Below are positions 11,301 through 24,453 of a DNA stretch of 64,000 nt, piece by piece. Each line of letters begins with the position of its first letter. The first letter of the stretch is position 1. Source of the stretch: Undaria pinnatifida (taxonomy: Eukaryota; Sar; Phaeophyceae; Laminariales; Alariaceae); assembly GCA_012845835.1 (NCBI GenBank), contig JABAKD010000016.1, forward strand, positions 24,418,553 through 24,482,552, in the 5' to 3' direction. Both the position numbers and the translations under genes were made by a program. The notes under the pieces were generated by a model, which saw nothing but the letters and a program-made list of their open reading frames with translations, did no database searches and was not told the DNA's origin.

Positions 11301-12940
11301 ATTACCACTACATAGTGTATTTAAGAGGAGAGATAACGGAACACGCTCAACAAGAGGCAAAATAACCCTTACACCAGGTATCGATTCTGACCAAAAAACT
11401 AATTTTCCCGTCGGCAATGATGAGTTTTCAGTGCCTCAGGGATGCAATAATATATAAAGAGCGCGACCTCCGTAGTGACCCGCATCATTGTAACAATAAG
11501 TGGTTCTATAAATCATACCTGAGCCGGAAGTATGCTGAGAATGTTCTTGAAAGAAGTTTGTGGGCCTGTGTGTGCCACCAGCGTTTGTCGTGCGGAGTAC
11601 CCTTGCGGTTCCATCTCCCCGTCCCGTCCTCCCAGTCTTGCATGTCGTGGTATTCGGTGTATTGCAGCACCTCCGTCACTGGGTTTCGTCACCAGACAGT
11701 AGCTCCATCAGGAGCATCAACTCCTCGTCGTCCCTCTCATCCATCGCCCTGTACCCGGTTAACGGAACAAGGCAAGTTTGCACACCCATGACAGGTCAGC
11801 TAAACTAACCTCGATTTAGAAGTTTGTTACGGTAGCTCAACGGTGAGCTGCACGACCTCTAAGAGATAGATGCACATCGACGCCCCTAGCTTGAGCTACA
11901 GCGGGGTCGGCAATCTGCGAATGTTTTCCAAGCTTAATCTAAGCCGGACAGCAAACCGGCACAGATCACCAAATGAACTGGTCACCCGACGAGTACCCGT
12001 CTAAGACCGGTACCTGCTATTTCCAGGGGGAAAATGCCCGGATGCTCGCATAACATCTGGATGCCCGGCTAACGACGGGTGTCCGTCTCACAGCCGGATA
12101 CCCAGGTACATTATTTATCACTAAGTTCGGTCCTAAACTTTGCTACCAAATCCCTGCAAGTGTACACCTCTACGGCAGTCTCTACTGCCCACGCAAGTTG
12201 CTGGAGTTGCGTGAGAAATCCATCTGAACATGAGCTGCACGAACTGTCCCCGGGATGAGCTATATCGGCGACTGCTGTAGAGTAGAGCCACACATGGTTA
12301 GGGATGGGATTAAGCCACGTGTGGTTGGGTCGTCTCAGTATGTTTCGAAGGCGTTAACTATGGACGGTTCATGACCGGGATGCGGCATTGGTGGCTCATG
12401 TCCGAGGTGTCCCACATTGACCTGTAACGAGACATGGCGTCATCCTATCTGGCGGAAAAGACTGCTCTACAGACGGTACGATTTTCATACCAGAGTATAC
12501 GTGGTTGTGATAGTTACTCGTCAGGTTTCCCTTTGGCGGCACTGTCCACGTTACTGCCGGGCGTATTCCGACAGTCCAGGCAACAGTGCACATCTTCGAC
12601 AGACGAGCCCATCGTTATCGAATATGTTCCGTTGCTCGCCGCCTACAGACGCCCGAAGCGCCAGCAGCCTTTATTCCCCGCAGCAGCGGCAAGAGCGGGT
12701 GTGAAGGCTGCCGGGTCCCCAACTATACCTTGTTCTTCTCTTGCAAAGACGTAACACACACAAGGCTTCCGTACGCGTATAGAACAGACTAGCAAGGGGT
12801 GACGAGCTACAGACCTCCACCCTCTGCTGCGGCGTCGTTGCCACGGTGGTGGACTGTTTTTATCGTGGGACATTCCGGACTTCATCTTCGCAAACTCGTC
12901 GCTCCATCGATACTAAAAACCTACCTCCACGGTTCGCAGC
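8350..12940. other. No recognisable gene over 4.6 kb
   Basis: Many short open frames occur on both strands, but none has family similarity, repeated domain motifs or paired splice sites. The best-looking is a 106-codon ATG frame at 12,434-12,754 (+), whose product shows no recognisable motif. Short palindromes such as TTAACGCGCGTTAA (about 9,023) occur. I cannot say more from sequence alone. Confidence 0.4.
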
Positions 12941-12942
12941 TA

Positions 12943-13258
12943 GAACGTGGATGCCATCCCAAGCCAGCCGCTTCGCTCCCGGCGTCAGCAGTCGGTCCGC
13001 GGGAGAGCCTTCAGTCGTCTGCGGCGTTGCCCTCCTGACTGCCTGCTGGGATTGTTGTCTCTACACCGTTTACATGGTTTTTGTATACATTTTTTGTTAA
13101 AGACGTGGATGCGATCCCAAGCGAGCCGCCTCGCTCCCGGCGTCAGCACGTGGTCCGCGGGAGAGCCTTCAGTCGTCTGCGGCGTTGCCCTTCTGACTGC
13201 CTGCTGGGAATGTTGTCTCGACACCGTTTTCATGGTTTTCGTATAGATTTTTTGTTAA
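12943..13258 (+). repeat. 158-bp tandem duplication upstream of the EF-hand gene
   Basis: The unit starting near 12,943 (ACGTGGATGC(C/G)ATCCCAAGC) is repeated at 13,101 with high identity up to about 13,258. Shared blocks include GAGAGCCTTCAGTCGTCTGC and CTGACTGCCTGCTGGGA. The array ends about 210 bp before the EF-hand start codon, so it may lie in the promoter or 5' leader. Both copies keep open frames that reflect the repeated sequence rather than a gene. Confidence 0.85.
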
Positions 13259-13470
13259 ATTTTGCATGATAAATTTGGCAGTTTCAACTCTTGAAACATT
13301 TTACAGTTTAATGTGTTTTATAGTGGGATTAATGTGGAGGCCTGGGCGAGGCCTGGGCGGCGTTTTCGAAACCGTCCGGCCGACTCATTTTTATTGCTCC
13401 GCGTTTAGCCGGGAGAACTCGGAGGGCCTTATCCTGTGCAGACTCCTAACACACCGCGGGCCGTGGCGGC

Positions 13471-16400
13471 ATGGTCCTCACACAGGAGGAGATAGATGGG
13501 TGTCGAGACGCATTCCTCGCCTTCGACAAGGATCGGAGCGGCAACATCGATGTCTGGGAGTTGCGACAGGTAACGCACAAGTACGGCGGCGTTGATCAAT
13601 AATCATGAATCGACACATTTGTCACCTGGTCGTCGACTTCTTGCTTCTTGCCCTGGTCTTGCCTTGCGTTGCGTTCCCCTTGCGTTGCCTTGTCTTGCGT
13701 TGTCTTGCCTTGCGTTGCCCTGCATTGGCCTGCTTTGCAATGACTCTTGTCTTGTCATATATACACGCATGCGTGTGAGTCAGCTGGGTTGGCATGGGAA
13801 GCACCCCCCGAGAATCACCAGTATCTCGAGCTCGCCCGTACACCGGTGTACTCGCCCGTACACCTGGTGTACAAGCGCATTTTTCGATACTTTTGTACGC
13901 AGTTATTTGGCATGTTGGACACGGTCATCTGTTGTAGTAAGTCGATATGATGTGACACCACTCGCAGCGACGAGCTCTTGCAGTCGGTTTTTGCTAGCGG
14001 CGCATGAATGCGACGCAAACCACAGCGAACCAAGCGCCGAGACGTCGTGGTTTGCGCTTTGTTTCGTCGGCAACTCCAAGCTGTACCTGGAAAGAGTTGA
14101 ACCGACGACGTCCAGCCGTATACGACCCCCTTGGATTCGTATGCTGTGCTCGTGCTTTCTGTTCAAAATTCAAAAGTGTCGGTTCTCTGTCTGGTGTGTA
14201 CCATGCCGCTTACTCGAGCAATGCCTCTGTATGCCTCGTGCAACTACCACTCGTACTAAAGGTGAGATAAAGGTGATTCGTAGACACCGGTATTGCATTA
14301 GCCTCTGCCGTGCATAATCCTCTTTGAAATAAATGGCATCATGAAAAAAAGGTATACCATCAGCCGTCGACGCATACCAAGTCAACTACCAGGTATATAT
14401 TAAAATACTGAGGGTTTACAAAGAAGTGGCGCTTCATACCCCGGGGTAGCCTGTGATAGCCAGCTCTGCCCACAGAAATAATTGCTGAAGATAGATGTGT
14501 TCTTCGAGCGAGACCCCTCCACTCGCAATCGTCTATCTACCACAGGCTACCTTTGGATAGAACGTGTGCTGTCTCATTTTCCCGTGCGTAGTACAGCAGA
14601 ACGTGTAGACTAGTGCCCTATCTTGCTTTGTTCTTTGTTGCCCCTCGTGATGAAGTCAGTAGCAATAATCGAAAACGCATGCCGGCGTGGGCATAACGAC
14701 GTCGGCTTAACTAACGACCCCGTTTATTCTTCAGCGTATCCCACCTCTTTCGAGGTCGAAGCATGCATGCCGTTTGGCAATTAGTTGAGAAGAAATGGGC
14801 GCAATCACGTGTACTATTAGTCCAGCCTACATGCACCTTGTATATTTTGCCGATGGTAGAATGCGCCCGCTAGTAAATAAGAAACGCCAATTTGGCGTAA
14901 ATACTAGATTCCTTATTCTGTCGCCACGATTGAGCACAGGCTACTGCAAAAGACAGTAGCTATTTTTTGTCCAACCAAATACCTGAATACCTGCTCCTCT
15001 CCTCTCCTTCCCACTCCAAGGATGGATTTGCCGGTAGACGAAGTAACGGTCTCCGTAGATGCAGTGACCGGCACGTCACGGTTTGTCGCAAGACAGGAGT
15101 AGGCATGTTTACATCGGGGTCTTGGGGGGGGGGGGGGGGCTTGGGGTTAGACGAGCGCAAAATCTGGCGCCCTTCCTCCCTCACCGTTGAGAGCAGACCT
15201 CACGAGTAAGTGAGCAAGACCAGGTCGAGCTCAAGCGAGTTGGGGTTCTTGCTGGGAGCGTCAGCAGATTGAGGCAGTCATTGGGTTGGTCAACCCAGCC
15301 AAAAGTCTGCGCCTCTCCCTTGTTCCTCTTTATATCCCCCCTTTTTTTCTTTCGACGGGAGGGAGGGGTGAGGAAGGGAGATAACTAGGTAGCCGTGGAT
15401 TCTTTTTTTTTAATTGTTTAGCTTTATTCGTTTCCACCAGAGCCCGGGATAGCTTCTGAGATCGGAGGCACGTGCCTCCGATCTAATTCCTAACTTCCCC
15501 GAATATAAACCGCCAACCTTATCATACGAAACCCATCCAAATGATCTCAAATTCGGATACCTACTGGCCTTTTGCGGCCGTATCTTAACATGTTTTCTTG
15601 GGTGGAGAAACCGAATGGTACCACATCATTCGGAGGCCTGATAATCCGAGACGACTGTCGGCGGTAATAGTTGAGAACCCCGCTGGTATCGTAGTATGGA
15701 GAGACGGACGGTAGACATGTGGGCGGGAAATGCAGGGGATTGCAGGAGGCTGCGATGGGTGTATATGGCCAAGGGGAGAAAAATATCTCTCCCAAGACCC
15801 AGAAAACGAATAATAACAACGCAATTTGGAATAATTCAATAAACACCCCTATGTATTTGTATCAGTTTAGCAATTACATGAAATTAGTACGGCACCCGAC
15901 ATTGAGCATCGTTTCTTCGTTGATACGTCTTTTGTGTCGTTGGGAAATCAGGCTCAAGTTCGTACGGCCGAAATGCGACCTCTGTAGAGACGTACCAGTA
16001 CATGGTGATCTACAACAACGGTACTGCTATGGGATTGTTCAATCAACGCCGCACTGACATGCGGTCGCTCGTTGTGTCTTGGTTATGCCTTATCCTGTCT
16101 GCGACATCCGTCTGCGACTATGGAGGTGTTGGAGGCCATGGGGCAAAAACCTACAGAGGAGGAGCTATTTCAGATGATCAGCGAGGTCGACGACAACATG
16201 TCGGGCTCCATTGATTTCCCGGAATTCCTAAAGGTGCGACCAACTTCTTCTGCAGTCCCTACGAGTACTACGGTGGTATGATACTTCGACGTACATGAAC
16301 ATATGTACTGGTGCTCATAATTCTGATACACGTCGGCACGTACGACCGTATGCGGGAATCCGTCAGCCGACTCGTCCCAGTCCCAAAATGCCGCCGTTCC

Positions 16401-18497
16401 TCGGGGGGGGGGGGGGGGTCATCAGGCTTACCCTAGCTTGGGCAATCGGTAGTTTAACCTTCTAGCTGGCAGCTCAGCAGGTAGCACCTTCACTATTTCA
16501 TTAATAATACCAGCAATATGAATAGGTTGCTCACATTACGGACAGTGCTGTTAGTGTACAAACGCTATGACAGGTACACTGAATGTTAGCTGTTATTATT
16601 AGACTGCCTTGATAATCGTCGCCAATGTGGTTAATAGCTGGGTACATAGTCTACAGGATGCTCCCAAGATTCAATTGACCCCGCGGTATCGCCTTTTCTC
16701 ACCCCCTCTCCCCCCCCCCATCCCCCTGCGATGCTCGGCCGGAACAAGGTGATTGAAAATCAAAAGACGAGGGCGCAGAACTTCGACGACGAGACGGACA
16801 TGGTTGACGCCTTCGTTGCTTGCGGAGGGAGAACAGACAAAACGGGACACGTCAAGAGGTCTGTATTCACCCTTTTGGGACTCGATTTGTCCAAGGTGGC
16901 ACCTGAACTTCTCCCCTCCCCTCCTCTCCCGTCCTCTCTTCTCTCTGATCACAAAGTTTTTTCATTAGAAATCTCTTCTCTCTGATCACAAAGTTCTTGT
17001 GTTAACAAAACGGAGAGTTTGATATAGGACGCTATGAACCATGGGGGAACAGCTACTCCTGCGTTCCCATGGGACACACAAACTACACAAGGCTATCGCA
17101 GGCGCAGACATGAACCGCGGACAGTCCACCTGTGCATTGGAGGCCCGCGTTAGTGCGGTGGTAATGTCCTTTATTAATAGCGCGGGGCCCCGTTTTTGTG
17201 CGGTTACTATCGCTTGTCACAGTCTCGTCCTACAGGCTACCATGCCGCGCTATCCCGGATGGTCCCGCTTTAGTGCGGGCATGGTCGTCTGCCAAGGCAC
17301 CTCACGAACGATTTCACGCCTCGAACACATTACGATCTAGACCATCTAGATAATCTAGATAATATACCATACAGTAGATCCGATAGCTGGCGTTATTATG
17401 TATTGCCCCGGATCTGTGTATGTAGAGTACAGATCCAACCGCGGAAGCATTTACTAGGTGGTGCAGATCGCACGGCTCCCATCCGGTAACATGATTTAGA
17501 CCATACAGATCTTCCTGAAACATCTAGATGTTGCAGTGGCGATCGATTATCTGCCCAACGCGTGCATTATTTATGGGATAACGACCTACTAAACGAGGAG
17601 TAGTGTGGTAATATTAACCGCTGCGCGAGTGTCGCACATCTCCCTACCTTGCATTTTGGACACATGTCGTACCACATTGATAGCAACCCGGGCTGGTTTT
17701 GAGTTGCGTGGCCGATGCTGCGATCGCGGTTTAGTGCCGACCATTTTTGTCTTTTTCTGAAGCCTCAACGGCGCTAAAAGTGACACTTACAATTCATCAA
17801 AACGTACGCTGCACGCCAAGAGAATACTACATCTTTTAAACCTGCGTTACCTGTTTGTTTGCCTCTTTCCGAGCCCAGCCCCACATTTCCTCTTGGCAAG
17901 AGCTCGCGAGAGCGTCGAGGACCCTCCCCCTCCCCCGCCCCCCTGCAAAGCAACCGTGGTTGCACGTCCTCCCTTAAAATGTTTGCAGAGCGCACACTAC
18001 TTAGCCGCAAGACCTGAAACGTGTACACTCTAATTATCGGAGAGATGAACTGTTATCGAACTCTGGCGACCGTTCGCGGTTCAACTCGCCCAGCCGGCCT
18101 CGCAATCTCACGTGGAGTATCACGCGGCCCATGGCTCGGTGGTTTAATGCCCATTCGCGATCGAACAGCGATCGAACACGGAGTCTCATATTGCTTCAGA
18201 CAGATCATACTCACCAAAGTCGTGATTTTTTTTGTGCATACTTGACTGAGGGGTAGGGGGGAGAGGGGGGGGTACTGCCTTGTCGTGCCTTGTCTTGCCT
18301 TGCCCCGCCTCTAGCTTGGCTGCAAATAACAACGAAGTGTCCCCCCTTCGCCCCCCTTCCTTGCCAGGGATGCTCTGGTGAAGATAATCAAACAGGACTT
18401 CGGGCTGACGATAGATATCGAGGATCTCATCAACAAGATAGACTCAGACAGATCGGGCGAGATAGAGTTCACGGAGTTCAAGGCCCTGCTTTCGTGA
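13471..18497 (+). CDS. Calmodulin-like EF-hand protein, four exons
   Basis: Exons 13,471-13,569, 16,126-16,233, 16,749-16,858 and 18,368-18,497 join in phase (0, 0, 2) at GT-AG introns of 2,556, 515 and 1,509 bp. They give a 148-aa protein, about the length of calmodulin. EF-hand 1 loop is [12 protein letters not shown] (19-30), loop 2 [12 protein letters not shown] (55-66) and loop 4 [12 protein letters not shown] (131-142); all three have canonical calcium ligands. Loop 3 (about 97-108) is degenerate: Arg at position 1, Ala at position 12, and an apparent two-residue insertion before it. The protein should therefore bind calcium at three sites. Conventional calmodulin has four good loops and much higher conservation, so this is a divergent relative. 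The pattern of a degenerate third hand followed by [12 protein letters not shown] reminds me of axonemal dynein/docking-complex calcium light chains, but that is a low-confidence inference. The start ATG follows GC-rich sequence; no earlier exon is needed. Confidence 0.93.
13640..13745 (+). repeat. Pentamer-rich tract (TTGCC/TTGCG) in intron 1
   Basis: Repeated CTTGC, TTGCG and TTGCC pentamers fill this part of the first intron of the EF-hand gene. A shorter tract of the same kind sits at about 18,275-18,310, just before the last exon. Confidence 0.75.
15420..15600 (-). repeat. Inverted-repeat element fragment in intron 1
   Basis: This stretch is the reverse complement of about 43,360-43,525, and its right end also matches 44,002-44,073 directly (CATACGAAACCCATCCAAAT, then CTCAAATTCGGATA, then GGCCGTATCTT). 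It contains a perfect 26-nt palindrome at 15,459-15,484 centred on GGCACGTGCC. It is a fragment of a dispersed, probably transposed element with no coding capacity. Confidence 0.8.
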
Positions 18498-18499
18498 AG

Positions 18500-21400
18500 T
18501 CCCATGTTGTAATACTGTAGACTAGTGCAGTAGCCATAAAAGGTTCTGCAACGCACTGTATGTGGACATATGTGAATACAGATGCAGTAGCTATATAAGG
18601 CGCTGCTTCCGTGAAGCGCCGACCAGGTATATATAGTGCTACGATGTGTAATGACATTTCAATATGTCTAAATCCCTTTGGAGCTTCGGAGAAAATGTTT
18701 GACGAAATGAATGGCGATCACGGCATCACCCACGCGAAGCAGTCTTGGTCAGTGGCACATCTGCAGTGTTCATAGTGGTGTCGGGACGACTACTGTAGGA
18801 TTACACCAGAGCAAGTGTTCGTGTGATACGCGGGACGCATGCTAAGGTAGATAGACAGAGGTTCACAATTTTCCTTCTGAGGGTGGTGGCCTGCGGAGCT
18901 CTATACATGTAAATACGTCACGACCCTAAAAATTGGTTTTGTGCAAACTCAAGTGCAACCCGAGAAACAACCTCATGTCCTAGCCATACGAAAAATAGCA
19001 ATGCAACTAAAAAACGACGCTTATTCGACGATTTCGTTCACAGGTTAAGGAGCCCCGTCTTTCAGAGAACGTGCCCGCCAAAATGTGCTACTTAGCTCTC
19101 GTAACACAATATTATTAACAATACACTTCGCGGGCATATTACATGCCATCATTTATCCTGCACTGCATATCGCTCACCTTAGTTCCGCAGTTCGCGACGC
19201 GCTGCGCTTCTCAACGTTGGTGTTGAATGGTGCCCTGTAACTTGGTCCAAAGTAGTTCATGCGTTCTAGTCAAATGCTTAATTTTTGTTTTTTTTGCGTT
19301 TGCGTAACGGTAGAGGAGGCCGTTTTGTCGAGACGCGTTCAAGGGGCGACGCATTCCTGGTGTGATCTTCAAGTACGACATGGGATGGTTCCATGCTAGT
19401 GCCTAGAGAAAAGTGTGTTTTCGTCAACAAAACACCATGGCTCTCCACAGCCAGAGCTCTCTCCTTGCGGCGTTTTACACTATGTTCTTCGAGCAATTCT
19501 GTCTTTTCTCTCAAAATCACGTCTATTAATATCTCCTTTTTAGTTATAAGGGCATTTTCATTTTGACAGCATCATGCTCGTCGGGTATTTTCGTCTTGTG
19601 TGTCCAGAAACGGCATGCATGCCCATCTATTAAAAATACACCGTACATCACAATTACAGTAAGTGTCATCGTCAAGTCGAGGACAGCCAAAAGGCTGGGA
19701 ATGCGACTTCCACCAAGGCCCCCGCCAAATCTTCCACCACCACCTTCATCAATCACTATCGCCATCCTGCTCGTCGTCAATTCCATCCTTTCCATCAATA
19801 CAATCGCTGGCATTGCCATTCTCATCATTGTCATGTCGTTTCATCAACATAATTAATTCTTCGTAAGCACCTTCCACCATCATCTGATGCAGCATCATCA
19901 TTCTTAGGATCATCGCCATTATCATCACCATCCACAACAATCCACAACCAGCATCAAGTATCATTGCAGGCATCGCCATTTTGTTAGGATGCATCGCTTT
20001 CATCACCATCAAGGGACACAGGCTTTGGATCGAACGGGGATTTCCCCCTCCAAAAATAGCAATGGCGATAATGCCTTCCACATGCACGAAGGCCAGGTGG
20101 AACGAGCAGGTTTTCGAGCTACCACGGGTAGCCTCCCACCGCCCCATTCATCGATGAAGAAAAACATGGGAGACCAGATGGTCATGTAGACCAAAACATG
20201 AAGCAACAAATAAAGCGGATAATCTCTCCCCACTGGCATTAAAACTTGCCCACATTGTCACATATAAATCGTGCATCCCCTCTTACATACCAAACCTCGA
20301 ACCATCTGTAGAGCACAACTGTACACCGGCGCATAAGGAAACCCAAACATCAAACCAAAAACGGGTCGACCTATCCATGATTAGTGGTTTGACCACTCAC
20401 CCCAGGCCAAAAACAAGGCCCCAGGCCAAAAACAAGGATCGACCCAATACGGACCACTTGTTATCCATGCAGAAATACAACGCTTCAACTACAACAGCCG
20501 AAGCCCGCTAAAAAAACAAGTCACAACCCAGCAACCCAGAAAAAAAAATCGATGGCGCCAGCGGTCAGGCCAAATCGACCTCATGAACGATGCCGCAAAG
20601 GACATCATCTACATACGTACCACGTACTCCTTATCTTCCCGGTCCCAGTTGAAAAGCCCGTAGCTGAATGATGCCATTCGGACACAGCGCTGGATATACA
20701 GCGGCATTACTCGAACTAACAGTGTGACGCTTTGCATGAGTTTGTTAGAGAACGGTACGGCCTTCTCGCCCTTCCAATGGGGGCATCAATGGGTCGTCCT
20801 TCACTCGGTGTATCAATGCTTCGCGCCTCCCCCAGAAGCAGTACTGTTTCGCGAGGGTTTTGAACAAACTAGTATAACCTTCGCGCATTCGCTTCCGAAC
20901 AACATCAGTCAACGACCAATCAATGCCAATCAATGTGCTGAGTCGCGGGAGTTGCCAATTTACCACGACGTACAAGGACTGCTACAAAGAACATCATGGC
21001 CTCCGAGCTCTATCATCATCGAGCCACCATAAGGATTCCCGGCCATCCAGGCCACCCATGGCCTGTTGGAGAGATCAAAACTTGCGGCTGCAGCTGCTGC
21101 CGAGAGCACTCTCCAGCGGTGCCGCCAACCCGGAGGCAAACCATTCGCCCGTATAAACAAAACCATCTGAGCAACACCAAGGGCACCAGCATCAGCACCA
21201 GCACCAGCGCCAACAAAATTATCTCGACTGATACGCAGAAGAACTACAGCAGGAAGTTTGATGCTTTTAGCCTGTTCTTGTCACTTCCACCGATGCGGTT
21301 CACGCGCACAACAAGAACAGCACTCTTGTACAGCAATCTCTTCTTTGGTTAGGGAAACCGACCATTGCTCCGTCTTTCCGACACGACGGCCAACATCATC

Positions 21401-22565
21401 ACTACAGAAGAATGTGCCATAACCTACTCTTGTCGCTCCCACACGCTGATGTGATCCAGGTACTGCAGCAGAATGTCAATGAACTGCATCATGATGTCCA
21501 TGATTCCTCAGCACCACCACCATTACAGCAGGTTAGCAGAACGTGCTCGTACTGAATATGTTTTGTCGCTTGCACGGGTTTGCTTCGTGTACGACAGAAG
21601 ACTGTATGTATGCCTCTACAATCTGTTCTTGTCGCCTCCTCTGGTGTGCTCGAGTAGACCCTCGTGCCGCTCGGAGTTGCTTCTCCGCAGCACTTCGTAC
21701 CTTTGCTCCATCAGCAGGTTCTGCTTCGGCCCGGGCGTAACATAATCAATAGAATAACACCAACAGGACGGACGAGGAACCCCATTAGAACCAATCAATG
21801 CTCATGTTAGAAGATCTCAGCTTCCAATATAATATCATGCTCAACGTCTCAACGTCCAATGTCTCAATGCTCAGAATCTCATGTCCAATGTCTCAATGTG
21901 GCCGTTGACATATGTATCACCTTCACAGGAACGTTAAGGAGCCCACACACAACATGCACCTAAGACGCACACGAAGACGCACACTAAATGAGTCCCTTCG
22001 CGTGAATATTGGCACTTGACACCAACAGAACAAATGGGGGGTCTACACAGAAGAACACATAACTCGTGGAATATTTAACGCCGTCATCCACGTTAATAAC
22101 CTTGAGGTGTGACCAATACAGTATACCAGTACCAGGTACCAGGTACACCTTAACGTCGCAAAGTTGACACCCACGCATCAAGCCAAGCGATACAAGGAAA
22201 CTGCGACAGCTTCCTTCGTTGAAGAGTGACATATTGAAGCGGTACAAGGACAGTGGCAACGCGTGCTGCTTCAGAATAGACTATATAAAGCAGGATGAAA
22301 GCGCACGAACAAGGAAAGGAAGCACAGGAGGCATTCTTCCGCATCACGGAAAGTTATCTTGGTAGACAACTAAGCCAGGTCCTACTGCCCCTAGTTTTCA
22401 ACGCTGCTAGCGTTAATGTGTCAAGCGCTGCACTACTACTGCTACCGCCGTACTGCTACTGCTACTGCTACTGTACACCACCACTCTAGCACAACCACTA
22501 CAGCTCCCACCAACACTATCAACCCCATGACCTCAACGCGCAAGTCACCACACCGAGACACAACG
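18500..22565. other. No recognisable gene; simple-sequence stretches
   Basis: No exon with family similarity was found on either strand. ATC/CAT-rich simple sequence dominates about 19,720-20,010. The stretch 20,300-21,300 has A/C-rich, retroelement-like base composition, but I see no reverse-transcriptase, integrase or LTR motif. Overlapping TACCAGGTA motifs occur near 22,131. Confidence 0.4.
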
Positions 22566-22568
22566 CAC

Positions 22569-22907
22569 CTGCTGCACCGAATCCCCGGGCCAATCCTCCC
22601 AGCCCGCTTGCCTCAAGTCCTCCTCGTCCAGAAGCGACTCCAACGCTCCCGTCGTCAAGAACCCCCCATCCCCCATGCTTGCCCTCCTGCGCACCGCTGC
22701 CGCCGCCAAGCGTCGCCTCCCCAAGCGCAGCATGAGCGCCTCTAGGACAGTAAACGCCAGGGCTAAGAAGAGGAAGGCATCGTACAGACGCCGAAAAGAG
22801 TCTGCGCGCGACTCCGGGTCGTTCTCGGGGGCGGGGTCGGGGCCGGACGGGCCTGGCGATGGCCTCACTCCGCGATGCTGTTCATGTTCGAGGTCCATGC
22901 GGAGAAC
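22569..22907 (-). CDS. Candidate internal exon, membrane protein
   Basis: The minus-strand exon is flanked by a good acceptor (T-run, then CACAG, ending at 22,908) and donor (CAG|GTGCGT). It is exactly 113 codons with phase 0 at both ends. The product starts with a Pro/Gly/Glu-rich linker, then has one clear transmembrane helix (DAFLFLALAFTVLEALMLRL), an Arg/Ala-rich basic stretch and an acidic C-terminal part with LLDEEDL. I do not recognise the family. It may belong with the exon at 26,470-26,811, which is also phase 0 on both sides, but 3.5 kb separates them and the downstream exons were not found. Confidence 0.5.
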
Positions 22908-22954
22908 CTGTGAAAAAAAACGCGGAGGGGGGGGGGGGTCGTCCGTGAAGGAGT

Positions 22955-24450
22955 TTGCGTCAACGCTAATTCCCGAGGTTGCCTGTTGTCTGCCGCTTTC
23001 AAAGCGAGCATCCACACGTATGTCCGTTCACAATATTTTGGTATTTGTGGTATTTGGCACAAAATAGTGAAAATAGTGAGGTTTCAGCTGGAGGTTGGAC
23101 CTAATGGGTCCGATAAAACGTCAAGTTTGAAAGGGCGTCATGCATCGGTGGCAAGTGTTTTCAGGGCCGGTTACACTGGCAACACTGCTTTCGCTCGCAA
23201 TTTGGTAGCCCGATAACAAATAAAAAAATACAGCCAGTCATGTTCCCATGACCAGAAAAAAAACGCCTTGTCGAGTACCCTGCGCGCATCGCACAACCCG
23301 CCTCTACGAGCAGAGTATGATATTTAATACCAGGCGTTTCACCCGGAGAATAAGCCGAGAGTTGGACCCGCTAAAATACGCCGCACCCCCAATAAAGAAA
23401 ATATATCTAATCTGTACCGGTCGGGCGCTTTGTGGCTATCTCTGTCTGTCTGTCTGTCCGTCTGTCTGTCTGCTCCGTATCTCCTCGCGTTGTTCTGTCT
23501 CTATTGTCGTCTCCGCTGTAGCCGGCATCTATGCAAGTCCACATCGATCTTTCCTCTTCGTCTCCATCTGCCTCTGTTACATCCCTCCCATTCTCTCTCT
23601 TTTCTTCCTGCCCCCCTCCCTCAATCCCCCTACCTGCCTATCCCTGGCTGTCTCTTTAATTCCCGCATCTCCCCCTCTCCCTTTCTGCCCCCTTCCCCGT
23701 CTCTCTCTTTTTCCCTCCCTCTCTACCTGTCCCTATTACTCTGGAGCATATCATAGAAACCGCTATATCTGTCTTTTAGCATGTCTATGCATCTTAGTTG
23801 TCATTCTGTGTCACCTTGGAACGCTCCACTGCGAAGGTGATGGCCGCGACTAGGTCAGCCAAGGAGAGGGGAGCCGAGAGGTACACTGCCGCCAACAGCG
23901 GAACTCGGCCTCCGTCATCTGTAGAAAACTGTTCGCAAAAAGCAAAACGTTAAACGTAAAAAAGACGGCAGCAGGCAGCAGGCAGCGTGACGACCACATC
24001 GATTGTCAGCGAGGCTTACAGTAGTGTAGTGTAGCGTAGCCTCGTACGAGTAGCCGCTTTATTTTTTTCCTTTGAGCGATTCCGGAATGAATGTGTAACG
24101 CTGTATAGTTCGTACCTCAGGAGCAGCAGTGGTGCACATTTTTCGATTATCGGGACGAAGACGAGCACACAGCGTCGAGTACATGTCGGTATCGATTGTC
24201 GATCTTACTTTGAACCAGATACGAAACTCGCAAAGAATGTCTGAAGTTCAAGCAAAGCAGTACTCGATGTGTACCCGTGGTAATTATACTTGGTGCGAAG
24301 TACATGGTATACCGCTGTACCCGTGGTTTTATATAAACAAACTACAGGTGTATGTCCCCCTTCGGAGGCCACCCTCTGGAGTTCCCTACTCTGCGGACGT
24401 TTTTTTTTTTTTTTCAGAAGATATTTTTTGCCGATTTGGAAATATTGTAA
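22955..24450. other. No gene; CT-rich microsatellite stretch
   Basis: Contains a CTGT microsatellite (about 23,440-23,475) followed by C/T-rich sequence to 23,745. If the two flanking membrane-protein exons belong together, this is intron. Confidence 0.5.
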
Positions 24451-24453
24451 TTA

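Noticed and set aside
12434-12754. 106-codon ATG frame
   Set aside because: It begins with ATG and lacks low complexity, but no similarity, neighbouring exon or conserved motif supports it.
13592-14317. 241-codon plus-strand frame
   Set aside because: It lies in intron 1 of the EF-hand gene, is rich in Cys/Leu from pentamer repeats, and shows no family similarity.
20300-21360. LTR retrotransposon
   Set aside because: The base composition hints at one, but I found no LTR pair, protease, reverse transcriptase or integrase motif.
23248-23853. 201-codon plus-strand frame
   Set aside because: It is driven by CTGT and C/T-rich microsatellites; no domain.
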